In this document: positions 7,713 to 15,516 of the stretch, one piece after another
Layout of the letters: the number at the start of each line of letters is the position of its first letter
Numbering within the stretch: the first letter of the stretch is position 1
Source: Dorea phocaeensis
GTDB lineage: Bacteria > Bacillota > Clostridia > Lachnospirales > Lachnospiraceae
Direction of reading: 5' to 3'
Length of the DNA: 64,000 bases
NCBI RefSeq assembly: GCF_900240315.1
Contig: NZ_OEPZ01000002.1
Coordinates: forward strand, 434,001 to 498,000
Program-made: the position numbers and the translations under genes
Notes under the pieces: model-generated
Database searches by the model: none
Seen by the model: only the letters and a program-made list of their open reading frames with translations
What the model was told of the DNA's origin: nothing

Positions 7713-7742
7713 TTGACAAGTCTATCGGATGTGTGTTATACT
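7713..7742 (+). promoter_or_regulatory. Promoter of the efflux gene
   Basis: TTGACA (7713-7718) and TATACT (7737-7742) with an 18-base spacer. The transcript would start near 7750 and carry about 265 bases of leader. Confidence 0.75.
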
Positions 7743-7760
7743 GTGCGACAGTTTGAGATT

Positions 7761-7971
7761 GGAAGGAGGCTTACGTGTGTTAATTTGTGTACGCTAATAA
7801 GCAATAAAAAGTAGAAGTACCTTTCCACATGATGGTGGGCTTTTTTTGCGTGCGTATGCAAAGGAACACGTAGGTTTGACACGAGCAGTCTTTGAACTGT
7901 ATCGTGGTGTTTTTTCGTGCTTTGTTGTTATGCAGGCGTCTGCCCTCTCTGTGGGACAACGCCTGCTTTTT
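7761..7971 (+). promoter_or_regulatory. Efflux gene leader with attenuator hairpin
   Basis: GGAAGGAGG (7761-7769) lies ahead of a very short frame (GTG at 7775, or a TTG-started nine-codon frame at about 7785), a candidate leader peptide. Downstream, GCAGGCGT (7932-7939) pairs perfectly with ACGCCTGC (7959-7966) and is followed by TTTTTA, a strong terminator 46 bases before the gene start. The layout fits ribosome-mediated attenuation as in mef and erm leaders. The exact leader peptide is uncertain. Confidence 0.6.
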
Positions 7972-8017
7972 ATTGCAGAAACAAAGGAACAATGCAATAA
8001 AAAAGGAGGTTCGCATT

Positions 8018-9238
8018 ATGACCCAAAACAACAATTCATGGAGAAAAACTTATTTTACACTTCTTGCCGGACAAGCAATATCCTTTATTAGCAGCGGTAT
8101 TTTGCAAATGGCCATTATCTTTTATTTGGTTGCGAAAACTAATTCTGCAATCATATTGACGGCGGCAACACTGATTGGATTTTTGCCGCAAGCCTGTTTA
8201 GGCCCGTTTGCAGGTGCTTTTGTTGACCGGCACAGCCGTAAAAGCGTAATGATTGGTGCGGATTTGATAATTGCCGCCGCTGGCGGTATTCTGGCGCTGG
8301 TGGCGTTTTACATGGAATTGCCCGTATGGTCTATTATGGTTGTCCTGTTAATCCGAAGTGCGGGAACTGCTTTTCATTCTCCAGCATTCAGCGCAGCAAC
8401 ACCTATGATTGTGCCAAAAGAGGAACTTACAAAATGCGCTGGTTACACGCAGACCATGCAAGCAGTAAGTGCGATTATCAGTCCAGCTGCCGCAGCGTTT
8501 TTATATGCTGTTTGGCCTCTTAATGCAATTATATTGTTAGATATTGTGGGTGCAATCCTTGCCTGTGTGACTGTTGCGATTTCGTCCATACCAACGCCTG
8601 AACTATGTCCAGAAACGAAAAGACAACAGTTTTTACAGGATATGAAAGAGGGGTATGTGGTATTAAAGCAAAACAGGGGCCTCTTTGCTCTGCTCTGGAT
8701 TGGTGTAATTTATATGTTCTTTTATATGCCAATCAGTACGCTTTTTCCTCTCATCTGTATGTCATACTTCAAAGGAACACCGGCCCATGCCTCTGCCGCT
8801 GAAATTGCTTTTGCGGTTGGTATGCTGCTTGGCGGAGTCATTCTGAGCATTTGGGGCGGTTTTAAGAAACGGCGGTACACCATCGGTCTTTCCGTTCTCC
8901 TGATGGGCGTTAGCAATATGCTCTCCGGGCTTTTGCCGCCAGACGCATTTCTTGTCTTTGTTGTGTGCTGTACTGTTATGGGAATTTCCGCTCCATTTTA
9001 CGGTGTGCAAAATGCGATTTTTCAAGAAACGGTCAAACCAGAATATCTGGGGAGAGTTTTTTCTCTACTGACAAGCGCCGCTTCCCTCGCCATGCCGTTT
9101 GGCCTTGTCATTTCCGGGCCTCTGGCGGAGCGGCTGGGAGTTGAGAAATGGTTTGTCATTTGCGGAATTGGCATTATCATCGTTGCGCTTGCCGTATTTT
9201 TACTACCCGGTTTGAGAGAGATTGACAATACGCAATAA
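8018..9238 (+). CDS. Mef-type MFS drug efflux transporter (406 aa)
   Basis: Start set at 8018 (MTQNNNSWRKTYFTLLAG), 7 bases after AAAAGGAGG; the longer frame to 7892 runs through the attenuator. It is a 12-span major facilitator of the drug-proton antiporter-3 type. Motif A, GPFAGAFVDRHSRKSVM, lies between spans 2 and 3. The stretch MIGADLIIAAAG through FYMELPVW is very close to Mef(A) as I remember it. Tet(40)/TetA(P)-type proteins are related, so the substrate (macrolide or tetracycline) cannot be assigned from sequence alone. It has its own promoter, attenuator and terminator, and sits inside the GC-richer segment that disrupted the sortase gene, which indicates recent acquisition. Confidence 0.85.
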   Translation: MTQNNNSWRKTYFTLLAGQAISFISSGILQMAIIFYLVAKTNSAIILTAATLIGFLPQACLGPFAGAFVDRHSRKSVMIGADLIIAAAGGILALVAFYMELPVWSIMVVLLIRSAGTAFHSPAFSAATPMIVPKEELTKCAGYTQTMQAVSAIISPAAAAFLYAVWPLNAIILLDIVGAILACVTVAISSIPTPELCPETKRQQFLQDMKEGYVVLKQNRGLFALLWIGVIYMFFYMPISTLFPLICMSYFKGTPAHASAAEIAFAVGMLLGGVILSIWGGFKKRRYTIGLSVLLMGVSNMLSGLLPPDAFLVFVVCCTVMGISAPFYGVQNAIFQETVKPEYLGRVFSLLTSAASLAMPFGLVISGPLAERLGVEKWFVICGIGIIIVALAVFLLPGLREIDNTQ

Positions 9239-9267
9239 TCAACTGCACCTTTTTCTATTACTAAACA

Positions 9268-9320
9268 AAATGCCTGGATGGTGGTTCTGAAAAACCAGAA
9301 CCGCCGTTCAGGCATTTTTT
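9268..9320 (+). terminator. Terminator of the efflux gene
   Basis: TGCCTG (9271-9276) pairs with CAGGCA (9309-9314), with an inner GGTTCTG/CCAGAACC stem, followed by six T. Strong and 30 bases past the stop. Confidence 0.85.
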
Positions 9321-9640
9321 ATCTTCGTCCTCTCTGCGGTTTTGGATTCTTCAGCAAGTCGGATTTTTCCGCAATCTTTTTCAGCCACTTCCGTTCTTCT
9401 ACTGACAGCTTCCTAAAATTCAGCTTGAGCCGTTTGCAGATAAACGCCAAGTACGCTTGTTCCGTGTCGCTGTCCTGGCTGACGATTTCACCAGCAGTTT
9501 CCAGCATTTCTTTTAGCGGGTTATCCTCTGGGACGCTGAAAAAATCGTCCTTGTGTGTTTCCCGCAGAGCAAGGGCAATCCCGTTTATGTCCCGTTGTAT
9601 CACATAGCGGCAAAACTCGTCCTCATCAATATGGGCGGTG
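9319..9640 (-). pseudogene. 3' part of an unrecognised mobile-element gene
   Basis: The minus strand reads HIDEDEFCRYVIQRDING, ALRETHKDDFFSVPEDNP and ends LLKNPKPQRGRR. It is GC-richer than the sequence on its upstream side, and no ribosome site precedes the nearest start (TTG at 9648). The change of composition near 9640 suggests that its 5' end was lost when this segment joined the AT-rich backbone. Family unknown; charged soluble protein. Confidence 0.5.
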
Positions 9641-9874
9641 ATAAGCAAATAAAATAACGATTAGAACACCTCCCATACAAGCCAGAAAAGCTGCCTGTAG
9701 CCAGTCTTGATAACAGATCACTGTTCCTATGAACAACGCCATAATTCCCAATCCCAATATCTTTTTTGCGATTGCCACCATATGTACTAGCAGCTTCACT
9801 CCAGCACCTATAATCGAAATGATAAACCACAATGGAATCAACAACACTTTTCCTGCCACTTTTAAAATACCCAT
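9626..9874 (-). CDS. Small membrane protein with replaced C-terminus (82 aa)
   Basis: Start at 9874 (MGILKVAGKVLLIPL) with AGGAGG just upstream. Two or three hydrophobic stretches follow (LWFIISIIGAGVKLLVHMV, LGLGIMALFIGTVI, AAFLACMGGVLIVILFAY). The last residues (HRPY) are coded past the composition junction near 9640, so the natural end is probably lost. Similar short proteins occur in clostridial conjugative elements. It follows repA by 10 bases on the same strand. Confidence 0.55.
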   Translation of the reverse strand: MGILKVAGKVLLIPLWFIISIIGAGVKLLVHMVAIAKKILGLGIMALFIGTVICYQDWLQAAFLACMGGVLIVILFAYHRPY

Positions 9875-9884
9875 ATATGTCCTC

Positions 9885-10883
9885 CTATCTTGCCAGCCAC
9901 GGCATATCATGATTTACTTCTGCCCGGTAATATCCACTGATTGTTGAAGGTGCATTGAACAATGCCGCAAGTAAATATTTCTTGATATTCTTGATTTTAC
10001 TCGTATTTCCTTCCAGACAATGCAGCACATACTCTACATGGGAATAATCCAGCTTCATGAATTTTCCTCTTACCAAGGCTCCTGAATACCAGTTGCTTGC
10101 AATCAGTACTTTATCACTCTTACACATAACAGTCTCTACGATCAGATCCACGATTTCATCAATCTGATTTTTGTCATGAGGATGACTCACTAACAAAGAA
10201 TCATAATCCAGATTGTCTTTGATCAGAGATTGATACGCATGTAACGTTTCCATCTCATCCTCTTCGGATCCTATCCCATCTGCAGATACGATATGATTAG
10301 ATTTATTCTCACTAAGATTAGTATTGTTAATATTAGTATTATTAGAGTTTGAAATGTAAACTTCTTGAAGTTTATTTTCGGGACTTCTTGAAGTTTGTTT
10401 TTGGGACTTCTTGAAGTTTGAAATGTAAACTTCTTCTGTCTCTTCTTCCTCTACAGAAGTTTGATTTATAAACTTCACCATCTTTGATTTTTCTTTTTTC
10501 TGTTCCTCACATTTCTCCTGAATAAATGATTTTACATAGATGATCGTAACCTTTCCAAAGCCCTGTCTGCGCTTTTCGATCAAACCTATCCCTTTTTCAT
10601 CATCCAGCTCCTGAAGAGATTTCACCGCTTTATTTCTGCCACAATTCAATAATTCCATGATATCTTCAATGGAAAAATAGATATATGCCCGATTTTCTTC
10701 ATCAAACCACTGATTCTTAATGGATAAAGACATTCTGTCCAGCATCAAACCGTATAAGATCTTCGCATCACTGGAAAGATCCTTAAAACACTCATTGGTA
10801 AATAACGCTTTTGGTATTCTGTAAAAACTAAACTGGTCTGCTTCTGTTCCATAAAAATATTTAAAATTCATTTTTTTGTCCAT
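9885..10883 (-). CDS. repA: RepA_N-type replication initiator (332 aa)
   Basis: Start at 10883 (MDKKMNFKYFYGTEADQF), preceded by GGGAGGAAG. Residues 10-110 form the RepA N-terminal winged-helix domain: FSFYRIPKALFTNECF, LSSDAKILYGLMLDR, and GRNKAVKSLQELD. A variable, repeat-rich middle follows (VYISN occurs twice, NTNINNTNLSENKSN). The C-terminal domain (NWYSGALVRGKFMKLDY onward) is the DUF6017-like module. It would open an origin for theta replication of a plasmid or circular intermediate. Four 23-bp iterons lie inside its own coding sequence. Downstream of parA/parB on the same strand, it completes a maintenance module. Confidence 0.85.
   Translation of the reverse strand: MDKKMNFKYFYGTEADQFSFYRIPKALFTNECFKDLSSDAKILYGLMLDRMSLSIKNQWFDEENRAYIYFSIEDIMELLNCGRNKAVKSLQELDDEKGIGLIEKRRQGFGKVTIIYVKSFIQEKCEEQKKEKSKMVKFINQTSVEEEETEEVYISNFKKSQKQTSRSPENKLQEVYISNSNNTNINNTNLSENKSNHIVSADGIGSEEDEMETLHAYQSLIKDNLDYDSLLVSHPHDKNQIDEIVDLIVETVMCKSDKVLIASNWYSGALVRGKFMKLDYSHVEYVLHCLEGNTSKIKNIKKYLLAALFNAPSTISGYYRAEVNHDMPWLAR
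10360..10441. repeat. Four 23-bp-phased iterons inside repA (candidate origin)
   Basis: ACTTCTTGAAGTTT starts at 10360, 10383 and 10406, and a fourth, degenerate copy (ACTTCTTCTG) at 10429: an exact 23-base period. The core ACTTCTTGAAGT is itself dyad-symmetric. RepA_N plasmids are known to carry their origin as repeats within the rep gene, so this is a likely replication origin. Confidence 0.7.
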
Positions 10884-10973
10884 GTATCTTCCTCCCTTCC
10901 TTTCTCTCATAGAAGTCCTTTTTTTAAACTTCTGTATCTCTTTTTTCTTTGAGGTATCTTATTTTGACAACCC

Positions 10974-11879
10974 TTATTCCTGTTCTCTTTTCCATTGTTC
11001 CAGTAATGCCTCAATCACCTTTTCCATATCCGTTTCCGAATAATCTTCCGGAAAATACTTTGTGAGCTTCTTTCCTGATAACACCACTTTTCGTTCCGGT
11101 GCTTTTACTGCTATGCAGCTATTGAAAATCGAAATCATAAATCCCTGGTTCACCGGTCCTTCTTCCAACTGCTTTCTCAAAGCTGTAATCTGCTTTGGTT
11201 TAACAAATCCTGTATCACGGATATACTCGTAGATCCATTTCTGTATTTCCTTTTCAATGTAGGAAATATCAACGGCAATGGTAAAATTCAATTTTTTTGC
11301 ATCTACCATATCTAATAATTCTGGAATCAATTCTGTAAGGCGAATGTATCTCTGAACATTACGGGCACTCTCCCCTACCTGTTCCCCTAGCTCTTCTCTT
11401 GATTTCTTACCCAACTTGTGGCCATTATGACCACAAGTTAAATCAACTCTTTTTCCCTGTCTCTTTATCGCATCCAGTTTCATCTTATAAGCAAATCCCT
11501 TTTCACTCGGAAGTAACTCTTCTCGCTGAATATTCGCATCTACCATAGCAATCACTGCATCATCATCTGACAGTTCTCTCACGATTGCAGGAATAGTTTC
11601 CAATCCAGCTATAGCTGCCGCATGCATCCTTCGATGACCGGATATCATTTCATATCCATCTTCACCATCAGATCTTAATAAAACTGGTGTCAGTACCCCG
11701 TTGCCCTTTACACTCTCTATCAAATCTGCCATCTTTTCATCATCCAATACTTTGAAAGGATGATCTTTAAATGCATGGATTCTATTTATTTCTATTTCCA
11801 TTGCAGATTCTTCATTGACTACTCCCAGCAATTCATCAATGCTTGTCAATTTGATTTTTTCTCCGCTTCTATTTTTCAT
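10974..11879 (-). CDS. parB: ParB partition protein (301 aa)
   Basis: It starts at 11879, overlapping the end of parA by 11 bases. ParB/Spo0J N-terminal motifs are clear: IHAFKDHPFKVLDDEKM, the CTP-binding box GHRRMHAAA (written SGHRRMHAAAIAGL) and the helix-turn-helix region with GESARNVQRYIRL. ParB binds a parS centromere and, with ParA, segregates the element. The C-terminal third is less conserved. The neighbours parA and repA show a plasmid-type origin; this copy differs from chromosomal Spo0J by context. No parS site was identified with confidence. Confidence 0.9.
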   Translation of the reverse strand: MKNRSGEKIKLTSIDELLGVVNEESAMEIEINRIHAFKDHPFKVLDDEKMADLIESVKGNGVLTPVLLRSDGEDGYEMISGHRRMHAAAIAGLETIPAIVRELSDDDAVIAMVDANIQREELLPSEKGFAYKMKLDAIKRQGKRVDLTCGHNGHKLGKKSREELGEQVGESARNVQRYIRLTELIPELLDMVDAKKLNFTIAVDISYIEKEIQKWIYEYIRDTGFVKPKQITALRKQLEEGPVNQGFMISIFNSCIAVKAPERKVVLSGKKLTKYFPEDYSETDMEKVIEALLEQWKREQE

Positions 11880-12654
11880 TTTCCAAAACCTCCTGCGTCA
11901 AATTTTCATAAGCCATAGATACTTTTCCATTTGGACAATGACAATAAATACTTTTTCCTTCCGCACTTGCTTCAGCTACCTTAACTGACAGTGGAATGAC
12001 ATTTTCAAAGATAGAAATCTTAGATCCATAAGTTTCTCTCACTCTGGAAGCAATATCTTTGGCGTAATTAGTGCGAAAATCCACCATTGTCAAAAGAATT
12101 CCATGTATCGTTAGCTTCCGGTTCAATCTCTTCTTTACCATAGAAATAGTCCTGATCAACTGTTGAAGTCCTTTAACCGGCAGATATGCAGCTTGTACAG
12201 GTATCAGAACCGTATCAGAAGCTACTAAGGCATTGATGGTCATCATGCCTAAACTCGGCATACAATCAATCAAAATATAATCGTATCGTGATCGCATCGT
12301 ATCAATATATTCCTTCATGATCAGTTCTCTGCTCATTACATTACTCATGGTTACTTCCAGAGCAGATAACTCAATATTGGCCGGTAGGAGATCCACTTGT
12401 TCCTCATGATGTAAAATGCCTTCGTCCTCAGCAATTTCCTCGTCATTGATAATATTCATCATAATAGTTGCAAGTGTAGTTCCAATATCATCCGGTTCTA
12501 CATACCCAAGACTAGCAGTCAAACTTCCCTGTGGATCCGCATCGATCAATAACACTTTTTTTCCTTGTCTTGCCAATCCTACCCCAAGATTTAAAGTCGT
12601 TGTACTTTTTGCAACTCCGCCTTTCTGGTTTGCTACTGAAATAACCTTTCCCAT
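11869..12654 (-). CDS. parA: ParA partition ATPase (261 aa)
   Basis: Start at 12654 (MGKVISVANQKGGVAKSTT) after GGGAGAAAG. The deviant Walker A KGGVAKST, Walker A' DADPQGSLT and the Walker B stretch YDYILIDCMPSLGMMTIN are all visible. Length is typical for a Soj/ParA ATPase without a DNA-binding N-terminal extension. It moves ParB-bound DNA over the nucleoid. It overlaps parB (11 bases) and the DUF6462-like gene upstream (22 bases), so the module is one operon read leftwards. Confidence 0.92.
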   Translation of the reverse strand: MGKVISVANQKGGVAKSTTTLNLGVGLARQGKKVLLIDADPQGSLTASLGYVEPDDIGTTLATIMMNIINDEEIAEDEGILHHEEQVDLLPANIELSALEVTMSNVMSRELIMKEYIDTMRSRYDYILIDCMPSLGMMTINALVASDTVLIPVQAAYLPVKGLQQLIRTISMVKKRLNRKLTIHGILLTMVDFRTNYAKDIASRVRETYGSKISIFENVIPLSVKVAEASAEGKSIYCHCPNGKVSMAYENLTQEVLENEK

Positions 12655-12890
12655 TCTTCTTTCTCCCTTCTGATATTTTCTCTCAGATATTTTTCAAATG
12701 TGCTTCGCTTAATTAGAACTTTTTTTCCAACCTTATAAACTGCTCCTGCCTTGTGAGATAATCTTACGATTGGCTTATATCCAAGCTCGTAATAATCCAT
12801 AGCTTGTTTATAACTTATAAATTCATGTTGCATAAATTCTATATCTTCATCATCAATAAGATTAGAAAACATCCATACCTTTCCATGCAT
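12633..12890 (-). CDS. Small excisionase-like protein, DUF6462 type (85 aa)
   Basis: It reads MQHEFISYKQAMDYYELGY, then RLSHKAGAVYKVGKKVLIKR and a basic tail. This is the layout of a short winged-helix DNA-binding domain (B3/4-like excisionase fold), as in DUF6462 proteins of clostridial conjugative elements. The end overlaps parA by 22 bases. The start at 12890 (MHGKVWMF) is the first Met; a start at MFSNLID is possible. A regulator of the module or an excision factor are both plausible. Confidence 0.6.
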   Translation of the reverse strand: MHGKVWMFSNLIDDEDIEFMQHEFISYKQAMDYYELGYKPIVRLSHKAGAVYKVGKKVLIKRSTFEKYLRENIRREKEEWERLFQ

Positions 12891-12922
12891 CTCAACTAAA
12901 TTCCTTTCTCCGATTTGTCATC

Positions 12923-13159
12923 TTATTTTTCATGAAATTGTTCAAGATATTCATCAAAGATTTCTCTGTTTATCAAAACGATTCCTTCCATTCTGTAAAT
13001 CGCACCCGCATCATTTGCAAGTTCCATCAACTTTTTATGTGACAGGCTATATACGATTTCTGCTTGTTGATAACGAAGAAATTTTCTTCTAAGTCGACGG
13101 GCTTCTTCTTTTACCTCTGAACGCTTCTGTTGGTTATAGTACATATTTTCTGTTTTCAA
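12923..13159 (-). CDS. Small excisionase-like protein, second DUF6462 type (78 aa)
   Basis: The TTG at 13159 is supported by AAAGGAG eight bases upstream; the ATG at 13144 has no such site. The sequence (KFLRYQQAEIVYSLSHKK, ANDAGAIYRMEGIVLINRE) parallels its neighbour at 12633-12890 in order of motifs, so the two are paralogues. It is the first gene of the leftward repA/par operon. Confidence 0.6.
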   Translation of the reverse strand: MKTENMYYNQQKRSEVKEEARRLRRKFLRYQQAEIVYSLSHKKLMELANDAGAIYRMEGIVLINREIFDEYLEQFHEK

Positions 13160-13211
13160 ATCTGTTTCTCCTTTCAGCTTTTACTCAACCACAACGGACA
13201 TTGTTAATGAA

Positions 13212-13258
13212 TAAAAAAAGGGCACTCTCTGAAAGATTTTTCTTTCAAAAAGTGCCCT
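13212..13258 (-). terminator. Terminator downstream of lysS
   Basis: AGGGCACT (13219-13226) and AGTGCCCT (13251-13258) enclose an inner CTGAAAGA/TCTTTCA stem. The plus strand has seven A before it, so on the minus strand the hairpin is followed by seven T. It would end lysS transcription before the element genes. Confidence 0.8.
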
Positions 13259-13336
13259 CAACAATCTATATTGTTGGAGTAGTATTACTGACAACTAATC
13301 ACCATTCTTCATGATGATTCATGTTGGAATACAAAT

Positions 13337-13377
13337 TTGTTGTCAAATTGTTGTCAAAGAAAATTTTTGTTGTCAAA
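13337..13377. repeat. Three TTGTTGTCAAA repeats beside lysS
   Basis: The 11-mer occurs at 13337-13347, 13348-13358 (tandem) and 13367-13377. The longer TTTGTTGTCAAATTG is repeated exactly at 13336 and 13366. It lies between core lysS and the mobile region. An integrase or regulator binding array, or an attachment-site end, are possible. Confidence 0.55.
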
Positions 13378-13398
13378 TTGTGAAGTATTTTTACTCAC

Positions 13399-15354
13399 TT
13401 AGTACAATTTTGCTCCTGCCGGAATGTGATCATCCAGGATCAGAACATTCAATCCTTCTCTTCCTTCTACAAGGTGTGTAGCGGAGATGATCATACCGCA
13501 AGAATCAATTCCCATCATCTTACGTGGTGGAAGGTTTGTGATTGCAAGCAATGTCTTTCCAACCAGTTCTTCCGGCTCATAATAATCGTGAATTCCGCTT
13601 AAAATCACACGTTCTACGCCACTTCCATCGTCTAATACGAACTTCAAAAGCTTCTTAGATTTTGGAACTGCTTCACATTCTTTTACCTTTACAGCACGGA
13701 AATCTGACTTGCTAAATGTATCGAAATCAACCATGTCTTCGAATAATGGTTCTACTTCTACATTAGAGAAATCAATCTTTTCTGCCATGTCAGATGTAGC
13801 GGTAAATGTTGCAACAGATTTTGCCGGAGCAGACTGTGCAGCATTGTTAGCTTCATTCTTTGCGGCTCCCATGCTCTTCATTGTCGGGAATAACAGTACG
13901 TCACGAATCGCTGCGCTGTCTGTCAGCAGCATACACATTCTATCAATACCGAATCCGATACCACCTGTTGGCGGCATACCGATCTCCAGTGCATTCAGGA
14001 AATCTTCGTCGGTTGTATTTGCTTCGTCATCGCCCTGTGCAAGCAATTCTTCCTGAGCTTTGAAACGTTCTCTCTGATCAATTGGATCATTCAGCTCAGA
14101 GTAAGCATTTGCCATCTCCCAGCCATTCATAAAGAACTCAAAACGCTCTACGTATTCTGGATTCTCCGGTTTCTTCTTAGTCAGCGGAGAGATCTCAATT
14201 GGGTGGTCTGTTACAAAGGTCGGCTGAATCAGGTGCTCTTCTGCAAATTCCTCAAAGAAGAGAGCCAGGATATCACCCTTTTTATGACGCTCTTCAAATT
14301 CTACGTGATGTTCTTTTGCAAGTTCTCTTGCCTGCTTCAGTGTCGTTACCTCATTCCAGTCAACACCAGCGTATTTCTTGACAGCATCTACCATCGTAAT
14401 TCTCTCAAACGGCTTTCCAAGATCCATTTCCACACCGTTATAAGTAATGGTTGTCGTTCCCAATACATCCTGTGCCACATAACGGTACAGATTCTCAGTC
14501 AAATCCATCATTCCGTTATAATCGGTGTATGCCTGGTATAATTCCATCAATGTAAACTCTGGGTTATGTCTGGTATCCAGACCTTCGTTACGGAATACAC
14601 GACCGATTTCATAAACCTTTTCCAAACCGCCGACAATCAGACGTTTCAGGTAAAGTTCCAAAGAAATTCTAAGCTTCAGATCTTCATTTAACGCATTAAA
14701 ATGAGTTTCAAACGGTCTTGCAGCAGCTCCGCCGGCGTTCTGTACCAGCATCGGAGTCTCTACTTCCATAAATCCCTCGTTGTCAAGATATCTTCTGATA
14801 GAGCTTAAGATCTTAGAACGTTTGATAAAGGTATCTCTTGCGTCCATATTCATAATCAGATCTACGTATCTCTGGCGGTAACGCATATCTGTGTTGGTCA
14901 ATCCATGATATTTCTCCGGCAGAATCTGCAGACTCTTGGACAAGAGCTTCACAGCAGATGCGTGAATAGAGATTTCACCTGTTTTGGTGGTAAATACCTC
15001 TCCTTCGATTCCCACGATATCTCCGATATCCAGCTTCTTGAAGTCCTTGTAAGCTTCTTCGCCAATGCTGTCTCTTGCCACATAAGACTGAATATTTCCG
15101 CTCTGGTCAAGAATATTACAGAAAGATGCCTTTCCCATTACACGCTTCTGCATAACACGACCTGCTACGGACACCATTTTCCCTTCTAATTCTGCGTAAC
15201 GATCTTTCACCTCCTGCGCATGGGCGGTTACATCGTACTTCGTAATCACATAAGGATCTTTTCCATTTGCCTGAAGGTCTGCCAGTTTCTCTCGACGAAC
15301 CTTTCTCAACTGATTGATATCTTGTTCCTGTGCTTTGTTCTGCTGCTCAGCCAC
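13399..15354 (-). CDS. lysS: Lysyl-tRNA synthetase, class II, with C-terminal tRNA-binding domain (651 aa)
   Basis: The start is GTG at 15354 (MAEQQNKAQEQD), which has AGGAGAAAG upstream; the longer frame runs back through a hairpin. An OB-fold anticodon domain (ELEGKMVSVAGRVMQKR) is followed by the class II core: motif 2 (YEIGRVFRNEGLDTRHNPEF) and motif 3 (GIGFGIDRMCMLLTDS). After about residue 505 there is an Ala-rich linker and a Trbp111/EMAP-II-like domain (DFRAVKVKECEAVPKSKK, NLPPRKMMGIDSCGMI), normally found at the end of MetRS. This fusion is known in Clostridia. It makes Lys-tRNA and is cotranscribed with greA. Confidence 0.95.
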   Translation of the reverse strand: MAEQQNKAQEQDINQLRKVRREKLADLQANGKDPYVITKYDVTAHAQEVKDRYAELEGKMVSVAGRVMQKRVMGKASFCNILDQSGNIQSYVARDSIGEEAYKDFKKLDIGDIVGIEGEVFTTKTGEISIHASAVKLLSKSLQILPEKYHGLTNTDMRYRQRYVDLIMNMDARDTFIKRSKILSSIRRYLDNEGFMEVETPMLVQNAGGAAARPFETHFNALNEDLKLRISLELYLKRLIVGGLEKVYEIGRVFRNEGLDTRHNPEFTLMELYQAYTDYNGMMDLTENLYRYVAQDVLGTTTITYNGVEMDLGKPFERITMVDAVKKYAGVDWNEVTTLKQARELAKEHHVEFEERHKKGDILALFFEEFAEEHLIQPTFVTDHPIEISPLTKKKPENPEYVERFEFFMNGWEMANAYSELNDPIDQRERFKAQEELLAQGDDEANTTDEDFLNALEIGMPPTGGIGFGIDRMCMLLTDSAAIRDVLLFPTMKSMGAAKNEANNAAQSAPAKSVATFTATSDMAEKIDFSNVEVEPLFEDMVDFDTFSKSDFRAVKVKECEAVPKSKKLLKFVLDDGSGVERVILSGIHDYYEPEELVGKTLLAITNLPPRKMMGIDSCGMIISATHLVEGREGLNVLILDDHIPAGAKLY

Positions 15355-15431
15355 GACTCTTTCTCCTCTCATCTTAAAAATCTGTTTTCTCATCTGTTTG
15401 GCCGCAAACATTTGCGGACCCGTATTGTGAA

Positions 15432-15467
15432 GTTCAGACCCCTCATAGCAACATAAGGGGTCTGAAC
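15432..15467. repeat. 12-bp perfect inverted repeat between greA and lysS
   Basis: GTTCAGACCCCT (15432-15443) pairs with AGGGGTCTGAAC (15456-15467) around a 12-base loop. It has no real T-run on the minus strand, so rather than a full terminator it may act in processing or partial attenuation within the greA-lysS transcript. Confidence 0.65.
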
Positions 15468-15516
15468 TCTTTTGCATCTCTACGCTATATCATACTTTGG
15501 GATATGCAACAGCTTC

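Noticed and set aside
13337-13377. CRISPR fragment
   Set aside because: Repeats are 11 bp, two are directly adjacent, and no cas genes are near.
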